Below, one piece after another: positions 28,958 through 37,674 of a stretch of DNA of 64,000 bases. The DNA comes from Burkholderia sp. PAMC 26561 (GTDB lineage: Bacteria; Pseudomonadota; Gammaproteobacteria; Burkholderiales; Burkholderiaceae). The stretch's first letter is position 1; every line of letters begins with the position of its first letter. The translations under genes were made by a program, and so were the position numbers. The notes under the pieces were generated by a model. That model worked only from the letters and a program-made list of their open reading frames with translations. It ran no database searches and was not told the origin of the DNA. Where the stretch lies: the NCBI RefSeq assembly GCF_001557535.2, contig NZ_CP014307.1:744001-808000 (forward strand), in the 5' to 3' direction.

Positions 28958-30436
28958 CTACCAGCTCACATCAGCGTCCAAGGGATAAACCGGCCGCTGC
29001 ACATTACCGAAATCAAACAAACTGAAATCCGAACTGGTTACGCCCCGGCTGTCGCATTCGACCAGACCCTTTGCTATCGGCACGAACACCGGACGGCAAT
29101 ACATCCGCGATTTAAGAATCAAGAAAGTGGCACGCCGTGGATCGATACCCACGCTTTCAAACACGCCGAGATCCCACGGTTCGTGCGTGCGCTCGGTCAG
29201 GACGATCTTCGCGACGCCGAGATCGAGCACCGCCGCCCGGCCCATATACGCGCGTTGTCCCGTGTAGGTCGGTCCGCTGATCACATACTCGCCATCGGTG
29301 AGCGCGCGCACGACGCCCGCGAGCGCCACCGGCGCATGGGGGTGCGCGGCACGCCCGGCAAGCTTGTTGCCGACGTCCAGCGTGACGGTTGCACCCACGC
29401 CAGCGGCCATCAGCTTCGCAACCGCCTCAGGATCGCATATAGGCCCCATCACGATACCCGTCATGCCCTGACGGACAGCTTCCTCATAGACGTCCATGGT
29501 GTCGCATGTGCCGCCCGACATGCAGTTGTCGCCGTGATCGAGGAGGAGGACCGGTTTGTCGGCATCTAGAGCGAGCGCCGCACCTTCCGCCACGGAATCC
29601 GCCAGCGACGGGCTGCGATAAAGAAATTCCTCGCGCTCGTCCCAGATCTGCCGGCCAATACGCTCGGCCACGCGTGCGGCCGCTTCGCGATCGCCGTCGC
29701 CGACCACGACCACGCTGATGCACGGCTTCGCAATATCAGCGAGAGAAAATCCCGCCAGTATGGAAACGGCCAGCATGCCCTCGCGTTCCGCCGCCTGCGC
29801 GGCTTCCACCGCGCGCTTCATCGCGCCGGCCGCGCTCGCGCTGCGCAGCGTATGCGTCATCAGCGGCGGCTGCGACCACGCAATCACAGGACGCGACCGT
29901 CCCTCCAGCAAATCGAAGAAAAGCCGCGCGGCATGCGCGCCGCATTCGTACATGTCCACGTGCGGATAGGTCTTGAAGCTGACCATGACGTCGGCGTTAT
30001 CGATCATTTTCTGCGTCACGTTCGCGTGCAGATCGAGCGCAACCGCGATGGGCGCACCAGGCAGCGCGGCACGAACGCGTTCGAGCAGGTCGCCTTCGCC
30101 GTCGTTCGAATTCTCCGCGACCATCGCGCCATGGAGATCCAGCATGACGGCGTCGCAACCCTGCGCGGCGTCGACAATCGCATTGCAGATCGCGTCGTAG
30201 GCAGCCGCCGCGACAGGCCCGCTCGGATTCGCCGATGCCGACACCGGCGTGACGATCTGTGCGCCCGCGTTTTCAGCGGCATCGATAAACGCGGACATCG
30301 CAGTCTGCATGCCCTTGTTCTCGCGATACGCATCCTCGCCATGAACCGGACCGTTGCGGCCAAACGCCTCCAGCGGCGTAGCCACCGGCGAGAACGTGTT
30401 GGTCTCGTGATTCATTCGGGCAATCAGGATTTTCAT
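28958..30436 (-). CDS. M81-family metallopeptidase (MlrC-like)
   Basis: Cytoplasmic zinc hydrolase of 492 aa, related to microcystinase C (MlrC), which cleaves linearised microcystin and its fragments. The N-terminal DUF1485 domain has the metal-binding motifs MNHETNTFSP, MLDLHGAMVAE and ALDLHANVT, then SFKTYPHVDMYECG. The C-terminal domain contains LLLDHGDNCMSGGTCDT. All family metal ligands I can recognise are present. It starts at the ATG at 30436 (MKILIARMNHET). It lies 36 bp after livF and is the last gene of the ABC-transporter operon, so its substrate is probably an imported peptide or amide. Real substrates of most family members are unknown. Confidence 0.88.
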   Translation of the reverse strand: MKILIARMNHETNTFSPVATPLEAFGRNGPVHGEDAYRENKGMQTAMSAFIDAAENAGAQIVTPVSASANPSGPVAAAAYDAICNAIVDAAQGCDAVMLDLHGAMVAENSNDGEGDLLERVRAALPGAPIAVALDLHANVTQKMIDNADVMVSFKTYPHVDMYECGAHAARLFFDLLEGRSRPVIAWSQPPLMTHTLRSASAAGAMKRAVEAAQAAEREGMLAVSILAGFSLADIAKPCISVVVVGDGDREAAARVAERIGRQIWDEREEFLYRSPSLADSVAEGAALALDADKPVLLLDHGDNCMSGGTCDTMDVYEEAVRQGMTGIVMGPICDPEAVAKLMAAGVGATVTLDVGNKLAGRAAHPHAPVALAGVVRALTDGEYVISGPTYTGQRAYMGRAAVLDLGVAKIVLTERTHEPWDLGVFESVGIDPRRATFLILKSRMYCRPVFVPIAKGLVECDSRGVTSSDFSLFDFGNVQRPVYPLDADVSW

Positions 30437-30472
30437 GCGGATTCCAGTCAATTGTTTCGGATCACGAATGGT

Positions 30473-31180
30473 TCAGACCACGCCTACGCCGAGGTAGCGG
30501 TCCTTGATCGCATCGTCCCGGGTGAACGCGGCGTTATCGCCTTCATACACAATGCGACCCTGCTCGATGATGGTGTGGCGATCCGCCAGTTGCGTGCAGA
30601 CTTCGAGGTTCTGCTCGACCAGCAGGATGGCAATGCCCGCCTCCTTGATCAGCTTCAGTTGCGCGACGATCTCCTCCACGATCACAGGCGCGAGGCCTTC
30701 CACGGGTTCATCGAGCATGAGCAGCCGCGGGTGATTCATCAGCGCCCGGCCGATCGCGAGCATCTGCTGTTCGCCGCCGGAAAGCTGCGCGCCGCCGTTG
30801 GTGCGACGCTCTTTCAGGCGCGGGAAGATGCGATAGATATCGGCGAGCTGCCACGGAGAATCGCGGCGGGCGCCGAGCTTCAGGTTCTCCTCAACGCTGA
30901 GCAAACGGAACACGCCACGGTGCTCCGGCACGAAGCACACGCCCGAGGCCGCAATCCTGTGCGATTGCGATTTGCCGATATCCGCGCCCTTGAACTTCAC
31001 GCTGCCGCGCTGAGCAGCGACCACGCCCGCGATGGTTTTGAGCGTCGTGGATTTGCCCGCGCCGTTGCGGCCGAGGAGCGTGACCGTCTCACCCTCGCCT
31101 ATACTCAACGACACACCCTGCAAGATATGGCTCTTGCCATAAAACGCGTGGACGTCCTGCACATCGAGGATCATGCTCAT
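30473..31180 (-). CDS. livF: Branched-chain amino acid-type ABC transporter ATP-binding protein LivF
   Basis: Second ATPase of a hydrophobic amino acid uptake (HAAT) transporter, 235 aa, the standard length. Walker A LLGRNGAGKST, Q-loop, signature QLSGGEQQM and Walker B LLMLDEP are intact; the LivF-specific VCFVPEHRGVFRLLSVEENL is visible. The ATG overlaps the livG stop codon (ATGA), with GAGG six bases upstream, so translation is coupled. It works with LivG, LivM, LivH and the binding protein upstream. Confidence 0.93.
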   Translation of the reverse strand: MSMILDVQDVHAFYGKSHILQGVSLSIGEGETVTLLGRNGAGKSTTLKTIAGVVAAQRGSVKFKGADIGKSQSHRIAASGVCFVPEHRGVFRLLSVEENLKLGARRDSPWQLADIYRIFPRLKERRTNGGAQLSGGEQQMLAIGRALMNHPRLLMLDEPVEGLAPVIVEEIVAQLKLIKEAGIAILLVEQNLEVCTQLADRHTIIEQGRIVYEGDNAAFTRDDAIKDRYLGVGVV

Positions 31181-31944
31181 GCGCGGCCTCCGGTAATCAT
31201 GTTGCCGAGATAGGCACGGCGCACGCGTTCGTCGACGCGGATATCGTCGGGTCGGCCTTCGACCAGTACGCGTCCCTGCTGCATGACCGTGATGGTGTCG
31301 GAGATGTCCATCACGATACCCATGTTGTGCTCGATCAGAACCACCGTATAGTCGTCGCGCAGGCCGCGAATGAGCTGCTTCATGTCGTCGAGATCATCGA
31401 TACCCATGCCTGACGTCGGCTCATCGAGGAAGATCGCCTTGGGCCGCGCCGCGAGCGCCATGCCGACCTCGAGCCTGCGCTGCTGGCCATGCGAAAGCGC
31501 GCCGGCAAGCGTCCCCGCAAAACGCGTCAGTGCGAGACGCTCCAGGATGGGGTCGACAATGCCGGTGTGCTCGAGCGCGCCGCGCGGTGGCATCCATGCG
31601 TTGAACGCGTGATTTGAATCGACGCCCTGGACCGCCACCCGCAAATTTTCGCGCACGCTCAGGTTTGCAAACAGGCTCGTCACCTGGAACGACCGGGCGA
31701 TGCCGCGCTTCACGCGCCGGTAATCCGCTTCGCGCGTAACGTCATGCCCATCGAACACGATGTTGCCGGAAGTGATCGGCAGCGTGCCCGTGAGCACGTG
31801 GAACAGCGTTGTCTTGCCCGCACCGTTCGGGCCGATCACCGAATGCACCGTGCGCGGCATGATCCTCAGCGTGACGTCGTCGAGCGCGGTGAACTTGCCG
31901 TAGCGTTTCGTCACGGCTGTTGCGTGCAGAATGGCTTCGCTCAC
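31177..31944 (-). CDS. livG: Branched-chain amino acid-type ABC transporter ATP-binding protein LivG
   Basis: First ATPase of the HAAT-type importer, 255 aa. Walker A GPNGAGKTT, the signature ALSHGQQRRLEV (a usual LivG variant of LSGGQ) and Walker B AIFLDEPTSGM are seen. The start is GTG at 31944, overlapping the livM stop (GTGA), with GGAGGTCTC before it. The frame is open farther upstream only as antisense or overlapping sequence inside livM. Confidence 0.93.
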   Translation of the reverse strand: MSEAILHATAVTKRYGKFTALDDVTLRIMPRTVHSVIGPNGAGKTTLFHVLTGTLPITSGNIVFDGHDVTREADYRRVKRGIARSFQVTSLFANLSVRENLRVAVQGVDSNHAFNAWMPPRGALEHTGIVDPILERLALTRFAGTLAGALSHGQQRRLEVGMALAARPKAIFLDEPTSGMGIDDLDDMKQLIRGLRDDYTVVLIEHNMGIVMDISDTITVMQQGRVLVEGRPDDIRVDERVRRAYLGNMITGGRA

Positions 31945-32963
31945 GAGACCTCCGTATTGCTGCGCGCACCGCGTTGCCTCAGCCGCTGCACGATCCGCTC
32001 GCCCAGTCCCCACAGGCCGCGCTGCATGAAGAGGCTGACTCCAATCAAAACCAGCCCGAGCAGCAGGAGCCAGCGCGGCCACAAGGTCGAAAGCCAGTCG
32101 GAAAACAGCACATAGAATGCCGCGCCGAGCACCGAGGCAAACAGATTCCCCGTGCCGCCGATCACCGTCATCACGAGGATCATTTCGCTCGTGTGATAGT
32201 CGATGTTCGATAGCGGCGCAATGCCCGTCATCAACGCATGCAGCGCGCCGGCAAGTCCCGTGACCGCGCCTGACACGACAAACGCCGCGAGCTTAAAGCG
32301 CTTGACGTCGTAGCCGACGGCGGCGGCGCGCGCTTCGTTGTCGCGAATGGCGAGCAGCGTGCGACCGAACACCGAGTGCGACACGCGCATGAGGATCCAG
32401 AACGCCAGCAGGAACAGCACGGCGACAAACCCATAGAACTGCCAGGGCGATGCAAGCGGCACGAGCTGCTTGCCAAAGAGCGAAAGCGCGGGACGTGGAA
32501 TCCCGAGCAGGCCGTTGTCGCCGCCCGTGAGGTCGGGCGACGTATAGGCGAGAAAATAAAACATCTGCCCGAACGCAAGCGTCAGCATCACGAAGTACGT
32601 ACCGCGCTGGCGTATCGAGAACCAGCCGACGAGTGCAGCGGCCAGTGCGCCGACCAGCATCGCGGCGACCAAAGCGAGCGGAATCTGGAAGCCCGTTTTG
32701 GTGAGCACGAGACCGGCGCTGTAACTGCCGAGGCCAAAGAATATGCCTTGCCCGAAGGACAGCAATCCCGTTGCGCCGAGCAGCAGGTTGCAGCCGAGCG
32801 CGGCCAGCGCGTACACCAGCACTTCGGTTGCGAGCGATCCCGAACTCAATGTGAGCGGCAACAAGCAGACCACGATTGCAGCAAACAGGATGAACCGATA
32901 GTGAAACAGCGCTTCCTTGAACGAGCGCTGCGGGGCGCGGGTGTCGAGTGGTTTCGAATTCAC
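31941..32963 (-). CDS. livM: Branched-chain amino acid-type ABC transporter permease LivM
   Basis: Inner-membrane permease of 340 aa with about nine to ten hydrophobic helices. LivM marks include YALAALGCNLLLGATGLLSF, GQGIFFGLGSYS, the cytoplasmic loop LLAIRDNEARAAAVGYDV (contact with the ATPase), and IGGTGNLFASVLGA. GTG at 32963 overlaps the livH stop codon and has GGCAGGG upstream; longer in-frame extensions would lie inside livH and were rejected. Confidence 0.93.
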   Translation of the reverse strand: MNSKPLDTRAPQRSFKEALFHYRFILFAAIVVCLLPLTLSSGSLATEVLVYALAALGCNLLLGATGLLSFGQGIFFGLGSYSAGLVLTKTGFQIPLALVAAMLVGALAAALVGWFSIRQRGTYFVMLTLAFGQMFYFLAYTSPDLTGGDNGLLGIPRPALSLFGKQLVPLASPWQFYGFVAVLFLLAFWILMRVSHSVFGRTLLAIRDNEARAAAVGYDVKRFKLAAFVVSGAVTGLAGALHALMTGIAPLSNIDYHTSEMILVMTVIGGTGNLFASVLGAAFYVLFSDWLSTLWPRWLLLLGLVLIGVSLFMQRGLWGLGERIVQRLRQRGARSNTEVS

Positions 32964-33820
32964 GTGGCCCTGCCAAGCAGCCCGTTCGGGCGCAGTAAAA
33001 GGACGGCCGCCATGGCGACATAGATCATCAGACGCGCGCCTTCGGGCCACAACGTGCTCATGACGCTCTGAACGATTCCAACCAGCAAGCCACCTACCAG
33101 CGCACCAAGGAAATTCCCCATCCCGCCGATCACGACCACCACGAACGCGACGCTCAGCGCTTCGATGCCCATGAACGGATCGACCCCGCGAATCGGGGCG
33201 GCAAGCACGCCGGCAAGCGCGGCTGTCCCCGCACCGAGTGCAAACACGAGGCTGAATACTCGCAACACGTTGATGCCGAGCAGCGCCACCATCTCTGTAG
33301 ATTCGCTGCCTGCACGTACCGCGCTTCCCAGGCGGGTTCCTTCGAGCAGCCACCAAAGGAGCAGCGCGAGAACCGCTGTAAAGCCGATCACGAACAAGCG
33401 GTATTTCGGGTAGATGAAACTGCCCCAGATCACCACGCCGTTCAGGATGTCAGGCACCGGCACGTTATCGCCAATGGGACCCCAGATGACGATAGTGAGC
33501 TCTTGCAGCACGAGTGCAAGGCCCACGGTCACCAGGATATGGAACTCGTGCTGCTGCGCGTAGACGTGCCGCAGGATCAGCTTCTCGACCACCCATGCAA
33601 GCACGCCGACCACCACTGGAACCACGGCGAGCGCGACCCAGAAGCTCATCGACCATTGCATGGCCTGGTAGCAGAAGTACGCACCCAGCAAATAGAAAGC
33701 GCCGTGCGCGAAATTCACGAAGCGCAGCAAGCCAAAGACAATCGACAATCCGACTGCGAGCAGGAAGTACAGCATCCCGATGCCAATGCCGTTCACGACC
33801 TGCAACAGATAAACGTTCAT
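32960..33820 (-). CDS. livH: Branched-chain amino acid-type ABC transporter permease LivH
   Basis: Inner-membrane permease of 286 aa, partner of LivM. The opening MNVYLLQVVNGIGIGMLYFL, GLSIVFGLLRFVNFAHGAFY and the coupling-loop region STEMVALLGINVLRVF are typical of LivH. The ATG at 33820 is preferred because homologues start there; only a weak purine stretch precedes it. It follows the binding-protein gene by 61 bp in the same leftward operon. Confidence 0.92.
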   Translation of the reverse strand: MNVYLLQVVNGIGIGMLYFLLAVGLSIVFGLLRFVNFAHGAFYLLGAYFCYQAMQWSMSFWVALAVVPVVVGVLAWVVEKLILRHVYAQQHEFHILVTVGLALVLQELTIVIWGPIGDNVPVPDILNGVVIWGSFIYPKYRLFVIGFTAVLALLLWWLLEGTRLGSAVRAGSESTEMVALLGINVLRVFSLVFALGAGTAALAGVLAAPIRGVDPFMGIEALSVAFVVVVIGGMGNFLGALVGGLLVGIVQSVMSTLWPEGARLMIYVAMAAVLLLRPNGLLGRAT

Positions 33821-33881
33821 GGCTTTTCGTCTGAAATGAATCGATGCGAACGCGCTTGGTCGCGCGCTCGCCCGCACGCGA

Positions 33882-35090
33882 TCAAGCCATCTTGCACTGG
33901 GTTTTATCGAGCGGCAGGAACGACTGGCCCGAACTCACGATGTCCGCGTAATCGTCCTTGTTCTTCATCTTCGCCTTCGCTTTTCCCTTGAGCAAGTAGT
34001 AGTTTTTCAGCACCTGGTGGTCGCCCTTGCGGATCTCCTCAGCGCCAGTCAGGCCTGCATACTTCATGCCCTCGAGCGCCGCGATGACCTTCTTCGGATC
34101 AGCCGTGCCCGCTTTGACAATGCCGTCCAGCAGGATCTTCGTACAGATGTACGAGCCCGCCAGACTGTAGTTCGGGTTCGCCTTGAACGCGTCGTTCGCG
34201 CGCTTCACGAGATCGGCGTTGAGCGGCGAATCGATCGAATGCCAGTATTGCGCACCGAAATACACACCCTCGCAAAGATCCGGACCCAGCGCCTCGAATT
34301 GCTCCAGGCCCGAGGCCCACGCCATCAGGATCGTGCAGTTGTTCTTCATGCCGAAGCTGACAGCCTGGCGCAAGGTATCGGAGGATTGCGAGCCGAAATT
34401 CAGGATCAGCAGCACGTCCGGCTTCGCCGCGACTGCATTGGTCAGATAGCCGCTGAATTCCTTTTCATTGAGCGAGTGGTAGCTGTTACCCACATGCTCG
34501 ATACCCTTCTCCTGGAAGATCGCTTTTGCAGCCGACAACAAACCATCGCCGAAAACATATTGCGGCGTGATGGTGTACCAGCGCTTCGCTTTCGGCAGCG
34601 TCTGGATCAACGGGCGCACGGTCTGCTCGATCGCGCCGAAGGTGGGCACGGACCAGCGGAACGTTGCGCTGTTGCAGTCCTTGCCGGTGATTTCATCGGC
34701 GCCGGCGGTCGTGATGAAAATGCCGCCTGCCTTCTCGACTTCCTTGCCCATGGCAAGCGATTCGGATGACAGGATGCCGCCCGCGAAAAAGCGCGCATTC
34801 TTTTGCTGCGCGATTTCCTGCACACGGCGCACAGCCGTGGCGGGCTTGCCTTCGGTATCGAGGACCGTATAAGCCAGCGGCTGGCCAAGCACCTTTCCGT
34901 ACTGCTCGATGGCGAGCTTCATGCCCAGGTCGGCGTACTTGCCGTTCGCGGCGAACGGGCCCGACATGGGAACGGGACAGGCGAACTGAATGGGACCGCT
35001 TTGCGCAAAGGCGCTACGCGTGGCGAGGGTTTGCAAGGCCCCGGGAACAGCCGACAGCGCGGCCAGCTTCAAGACATTCCGGCGATTCAA
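33882..35090 (-). CDS. ABC transporter substrate-binding protein (Leu/Ile/Val-binding type)
   Basis: Periplasmic receptor of 402 aa for the Liv-type importer. I chose the TTG at 35090 (MNRRNVLKLAALSAVPG): GGAG lies eight bases upstream, and this start places a twin-arginine-like signal (RRNVLK plus a hydrophobic stretch, cleavage near SAFA-QS) at the very N-terminus. The mature part is a two-lobed type I binding protein (CPVPMSGPFAANGKYADLGMKLA, AIEQTVRPLIQTLPKAKRWY). Position-specific assignment of ligand is not possible; amides, urea, amino acids and small peptides are all bound by relatives. It is the first gene of the operon ending in the M81 peptidase. Confidence 0.9.
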   Translation of the reverse strand: MNRRNVLKLAALSAVPGALQTLATRSAFAQSGPIQFACPVPMSGPFAANGKYADLGMKLAIEQYGKVLGQPLAYTVLDTEGKPATAVRRVQEIAQQKNARFFAGGILSSESLAMGKEVEKAGGIFITTAGADEITGKDCNSATFRWSVPTFGAIEQTVRPLIQTLPKAKRWYTITPQYVFGDGLLSAAKAIFQEKGIEHVGNSYHSLNEKEFSGYLTNAVAAKPDVLLILNFGSQSSDTLRQAVSFGMKNNCTILMAWASGLEQFEALGPDLCEGVYFGAQYWHSIDSPLNADLVKRANDAFKANPNYSLAGSYICTKILLDGIVKAGTADPKKVIAALEGMKYAGLTGAEEIRKGDHQVLKNYYLLKGKAKAKMKNKDDYADIVSSGQSFLPLDKTQCKMA

Positions 35091-35227
35091 AATTGACGCT
35101 CCTCGAGAAAAGGCGAGACCCGGATGACTGGCGGGCCCGGCTAAAAAGCTTTTACAGAATGTTTGCTGGCGGCCACGCACGTCATGCGGCAGCTTTGACT
35201 GGAAACCTTTTATGTTGCTAGCCAGTG

Positions 35228-35249
35228 CCTATTTATCATGATAAATAGG
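35228..35249. promoter_or_regulatory. Perfect 22-bp palindrome, candidate operator between divergent units
   Basis: CCTATTTATCA is immediately followed by its exact reverse complement. The site lies about 138 bp before the binding-protein start and about 105 bp before the gntR start. A TACAAT hexamer at 35267-35272 could be the -10 box of gntR, which would place the palindrome over the -35 region. Recognition by the adjacent GntR protein is inference. Confidence 0.65.
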
Positions 35250-35353
35250 ATGAACTGGATCGTAGGTACAATAAATTCGGGTGTCAATAAGGCAAAATTC
35301 CGGGGTATCGGAATGCGCTGCAACAGCCGTCAGGAAGCGCTTTGGAGAAGGGT

Positions 35354-36166
35354 ATGGAGCGAGGAAAAGCAGGTGCCACGATCGACATCAGGCAGCAGAA
35401 GCGCCCGGATCTGGTTGCCGAGGAAATCAAGCGGCTCATCACTGAACGGGATCTGAAACCCGGCGACAAGCTGCCGCGGGAAGTGGAATTGCAGCAGATG
35501 TTCTCGGTAAGTAAAAGCACCATCCGCGAGGCGTTGAAGTCGCTCGAGGTGCAGGGTTTGATCAAGGTGACGACCGGCCCGGGCGGCGGCGGAACCATTA
35601 TTGAAGTGCCGCTGGATCGCACCCTGCAATTGCTGCAGAACTACCTGTTTTTCAAGGATGTCAGCATCGACGACATTTATACCGTGCGCAAATTGCTCGA
35701 GCCCGAACTTGCCGCCGGCGCCGTCGCGCATCTCACCGAGGCAGACTTTACAGCGCTCGATGACAGCATTGCCTGCTGTGACACGCCGTCCGCGCATCAG
35801 GATGGCGATATCGTCAAGCGCCGGCAGGAGGACGTGAATTTCCACGATATCCTCGCGGCCGCCAATCCAAATCCTTTCCTGCGTTTTAGCTGCGAACTGA
35901 TCAACGAAATGATCCGGCAACTGATCGAATTCCGTAACGACACGCCGGCCGCCGAACTTGAACGCTTCGGTCAGGCCAATGTGAAAATCCACAAGGCGAT
36001 CACGAAGGCCGCGCGCGAACGCGACGCCGATAAAGTCCGCGAACTCATGGTCGTTCACATGACCGAGGCGCCGCGTTACGTGAAGCGCATGAAGGGCAAG
36101 CTGCGCGGCAGGCTGATCCTCGACGCCGAGATTCGCAAGCGCGTGAAAGCTCAGCCGGAGACTTGA
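35354..36166 (+). CDS. GntR/FadR-family transcriptional regulator of the Liv/M81 operon
   Basis: DNA-binding regulator of 270 aa. The winged helix has DLKPGDKLPREVELQQMF and SVSKSTIREALKSLEVQGLI; the C-terminal FCD ligand domain has VRKLLEPELAAGAV and DVNFHDILA with metal-ligand-type residues. The ATG at 35354 is preferred, with GGAGAAGGGT upstream; a TTG four codons earlier is inside that site. It is divergent from the transporter/peptidase operon across 263 bp and is the natural candidate to control it. It converges on the DUF72 gene with 11 bp between. Confidence 0.9.
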   Translation: MERGKAGATIDIRQQKRPDLVAEEIKRLITERDLKPGDKLPREVELQQMFSVSKSTIREALKSLEVQGLIKVTTGPGGGGTIIEVPLDRTLQLLQNYLFFKDVSIDDIYTVRKLLEPELAAGAVAHLTEADFTALDDSIACCDTPSAHQDGDIVKRRQEDVNFHDILAAANPNPFLRFSCELINEMIRQLIEFRNDTPAAELERFGQANVKIHKAITKAARERDADKVRELMVVHMTEAPRYVKRMKGKLRGRLILDAEIRKRVKAQPET

Positions 36167-36177
36167 ACGCCTGCGTC

Positions 36178-37065
36178 CTATTTGCTCTTCAGCCGTTCGA
36201 GCAGCGCCATGGCCGCCGCCGGGTTATGCGCCTTGAAGCCGCTGATCACATAGAGATAGACATCGCGCGGGGTATCTTTCGGCGCGGCTTTCGCGACACT
36301 TTCGAGTCCCTTCGGCGTCGCACCCTGTGCCCAATCGCGCGCCCGCTTGGTCCACAAATCCAGAGCGGCGCTGTCATAACCTTGCGCCTCACCTTCGGTC
36401 GTCCCCATGATCCGCGCATAGACGAAGGGCGCGGTGACATCGGCGATCTGGGGGTAATCCGAATCTCCCGACATCACGATCGCCACCCCGTATTTGCGTG
36501 CGAGCGCGACGAACGCTTCGTCGCGAAAACTTTCGTGCCGTACCTCGACCGCGTGACGGATCGGATGGCCTTCGACTTTGGCGGGCAAAAGCTTGAGAAA
36601 ACCCTCGAAGTCTTCCGGGTCGAATTGTTTGGTTGTAGCGAACTGCCAGTTGATCGGGCCGAGCTTGTCCTGCAGTTCGAGCACGCCGCTCGCAAGAAAA
36701 CGCTCGACCGATTCGCCGGCTTCCGAGAGCACGCGCCGGTTTGTCGAAAAGCGCGGCGCCTTGAGCGAGAACACAAAATCGTCAGGCGTCTCGTCTCGCC
36801 ACTTGGCGAATGTCGAAGGTTTCTGCGAGCCGTAGAAGGTGCCGTTGATTTCGATGGACGTCAGCTTCCCGCTCGCGTATTCGAGTTCGCGCTTTTGCAC
36901 GAGGTCTTTCGGATAGAAGAGGCCGCGCCAAGGTTCAAATGTCCATCCCCCGATACCGACGCGAATGACCCCGCCATCCTTCGCAGGCTTTGCTGTTTTT
37001 GCGGTTTTTACCGGTGCGGTCTTTTTCGCCGCCGGCGTTTTCGCCGCTGTCTTTCGCGTCGCCAT
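36178..37065 (-). CDS. DUF72 protein with lysine/alanine-rich N-terminal tail
   Basis: A 295-aa protein. Residues from about 33 onward form the DUF72 domain, a TIM-barrel-like family of unknown function: IRVGIGGWTFEPWRGLFYP, SIEINGTFYGSQ, FVFSLKAPRF, WQFATTKQF and FVYARIMGT. The first 30 residues are a repetitive Lys/Ala/Thr/Pro tail (KTAAKTPAAKK, KTAKTAKPAK) resembling histone H1-like bacterial tails; most DUF72 proteins lack it. No ribosome site better than the one at this ATG is visible. DUF72 proteins have been linked to DNA repair or nucleic acid metabolism only by loose association. Confidence 0.87.
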   Translation of the reverse strand: MATRKTAAKTPAAKKTAPVKTAKTAKPAKDGGVIRVGIGGWTFEPWRGLFYPKDLVQKRELEYASGKLTSIEINGTFYGSQKPSTFAKWRDETPDDFVFSLKAPRFSTNRRVLSEAGESVERFLASGVLELQDKLGPINWQFATTKQFDPEDFEGFLKLLPAKVEGHPIRHAVEVRHESFRDEAFVALARKYGVAIVMSGDSDYPQIADVTAPFVYARIMGTTEGEAQGYDSAALDLWTKRARDWAQGATPKGLESVAKAAPKDTPRDVYLYVISGFKAHNPAAAMALLERLKSK

Positions 37066-37401
37066 GTAATCTCCCTTGCCGTGAACGGATGCGTTCCAGT
37101 GTAGCGAATCAAGGGATCGAATGCTTCAAGCCCAGCGCGCTCTTGAGACTCGCGAACATGGGGTTCACCCTGAGGCCGCAAGGGTTTGCGGCGTGGGACA
37201 CTTTGCTGCATACCGCGACAGTCAGGCGCGCTTTCAGTTCTTTCGTTCCTCCGCCCTCACCCGCCGCGATGTAAGAAACGAACTTCAAACACGCAGCGTC
37301 GCTTTCGAACGCATTTCGGGCACGCTGCTTGCATCGAAGTAAGCTTGTTGGCGCATGCGTCGTGGCGCCGGCACCCGTAGGCTAACCTGATGGAGACGGC
37401 T
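37066..37401. other. Intergenic region upstream of pqqA
   Basis: About 335 bp between the divergent DUF72 and pqqA genes. No gene is evident; short ORFs here have no ribosome site. It must contain the promoter of the pqq operon. GGAGACGGCT directly precedes the pqqA ATG at its right end. Confidence 0.5.
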
Positions 37402-37476
37402 ATGAAATGGACGACCCCGAGCTACACCGATATGCGTTTTGGTTTCGAAATCACGATGTATATCGCAACGCGTTAA
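37402..37476 (+). CDS. pqqA: PQQ precursor peptide PqqA (24 aa)
   Basis: Ribosomally made precursor of pyrroloquinoline quinone. The 24-residue peptide begins [17 protein letters not shown] and ends MYIATR; Glu16 and Tyr20 in the conserved E-x-x-x-Y core are the residues joined to form PQQ in the characterised pathway. The peptide is bound by the chaperone PqqD and cross-linked by the radical SAM enzyme PqqE encoded downstream. GGAGACGGCT lies before the ATG. The 198-bp gap to pqqB is longer than the rest of the operon spacing and holds a possible attenuator. Confidence 0.95.
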   Translation: MKWTTPSYTDMRFGFEITMYIATR

Positions 37477-37627
37477 GCGCTGCCGCCGCCGTCGGCTGTC
37501 CATGCCGGCGCGCGGCTTTAGCAGCGCTCCTGTCTCTCCCACAGCGTTCTTCGACTATCGGCTATTCGCCGACCTCACGTTGCTCACCGATCCCATCCCC
37601 CACCCTGCCTTCTTCGCCATCACGCGT

Positions 37628-37659
37628 GACGTCGATCATGCTGCCGGATGTCTTTTTTT
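37628..37659 (+). terminator. Possible attenuator between pqqA and pqqB
   Basis: A short stem, GACGTC (37628-37633) with GATGTC (37647-37652, one G-U pair), is followed directly by seven T residues. Just after the T-run comes AGGGGCACGCAGGCA, the pqqB ribosome site. A weak intrinsic terminator here would favour pqqA over pqqB-E; the stem is short, so this is tentative. Confidence 0.4.
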
Positions 37660-37674
37660 AGGGGCACGCAGGCA

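Noticed and set aside
29852..31213. A 453-codon plus-strand frame opposite the M81 and livF genes
   Set aside because: The product is Arg/His-rich, matches nothing, and lies antisense to two clear genes.
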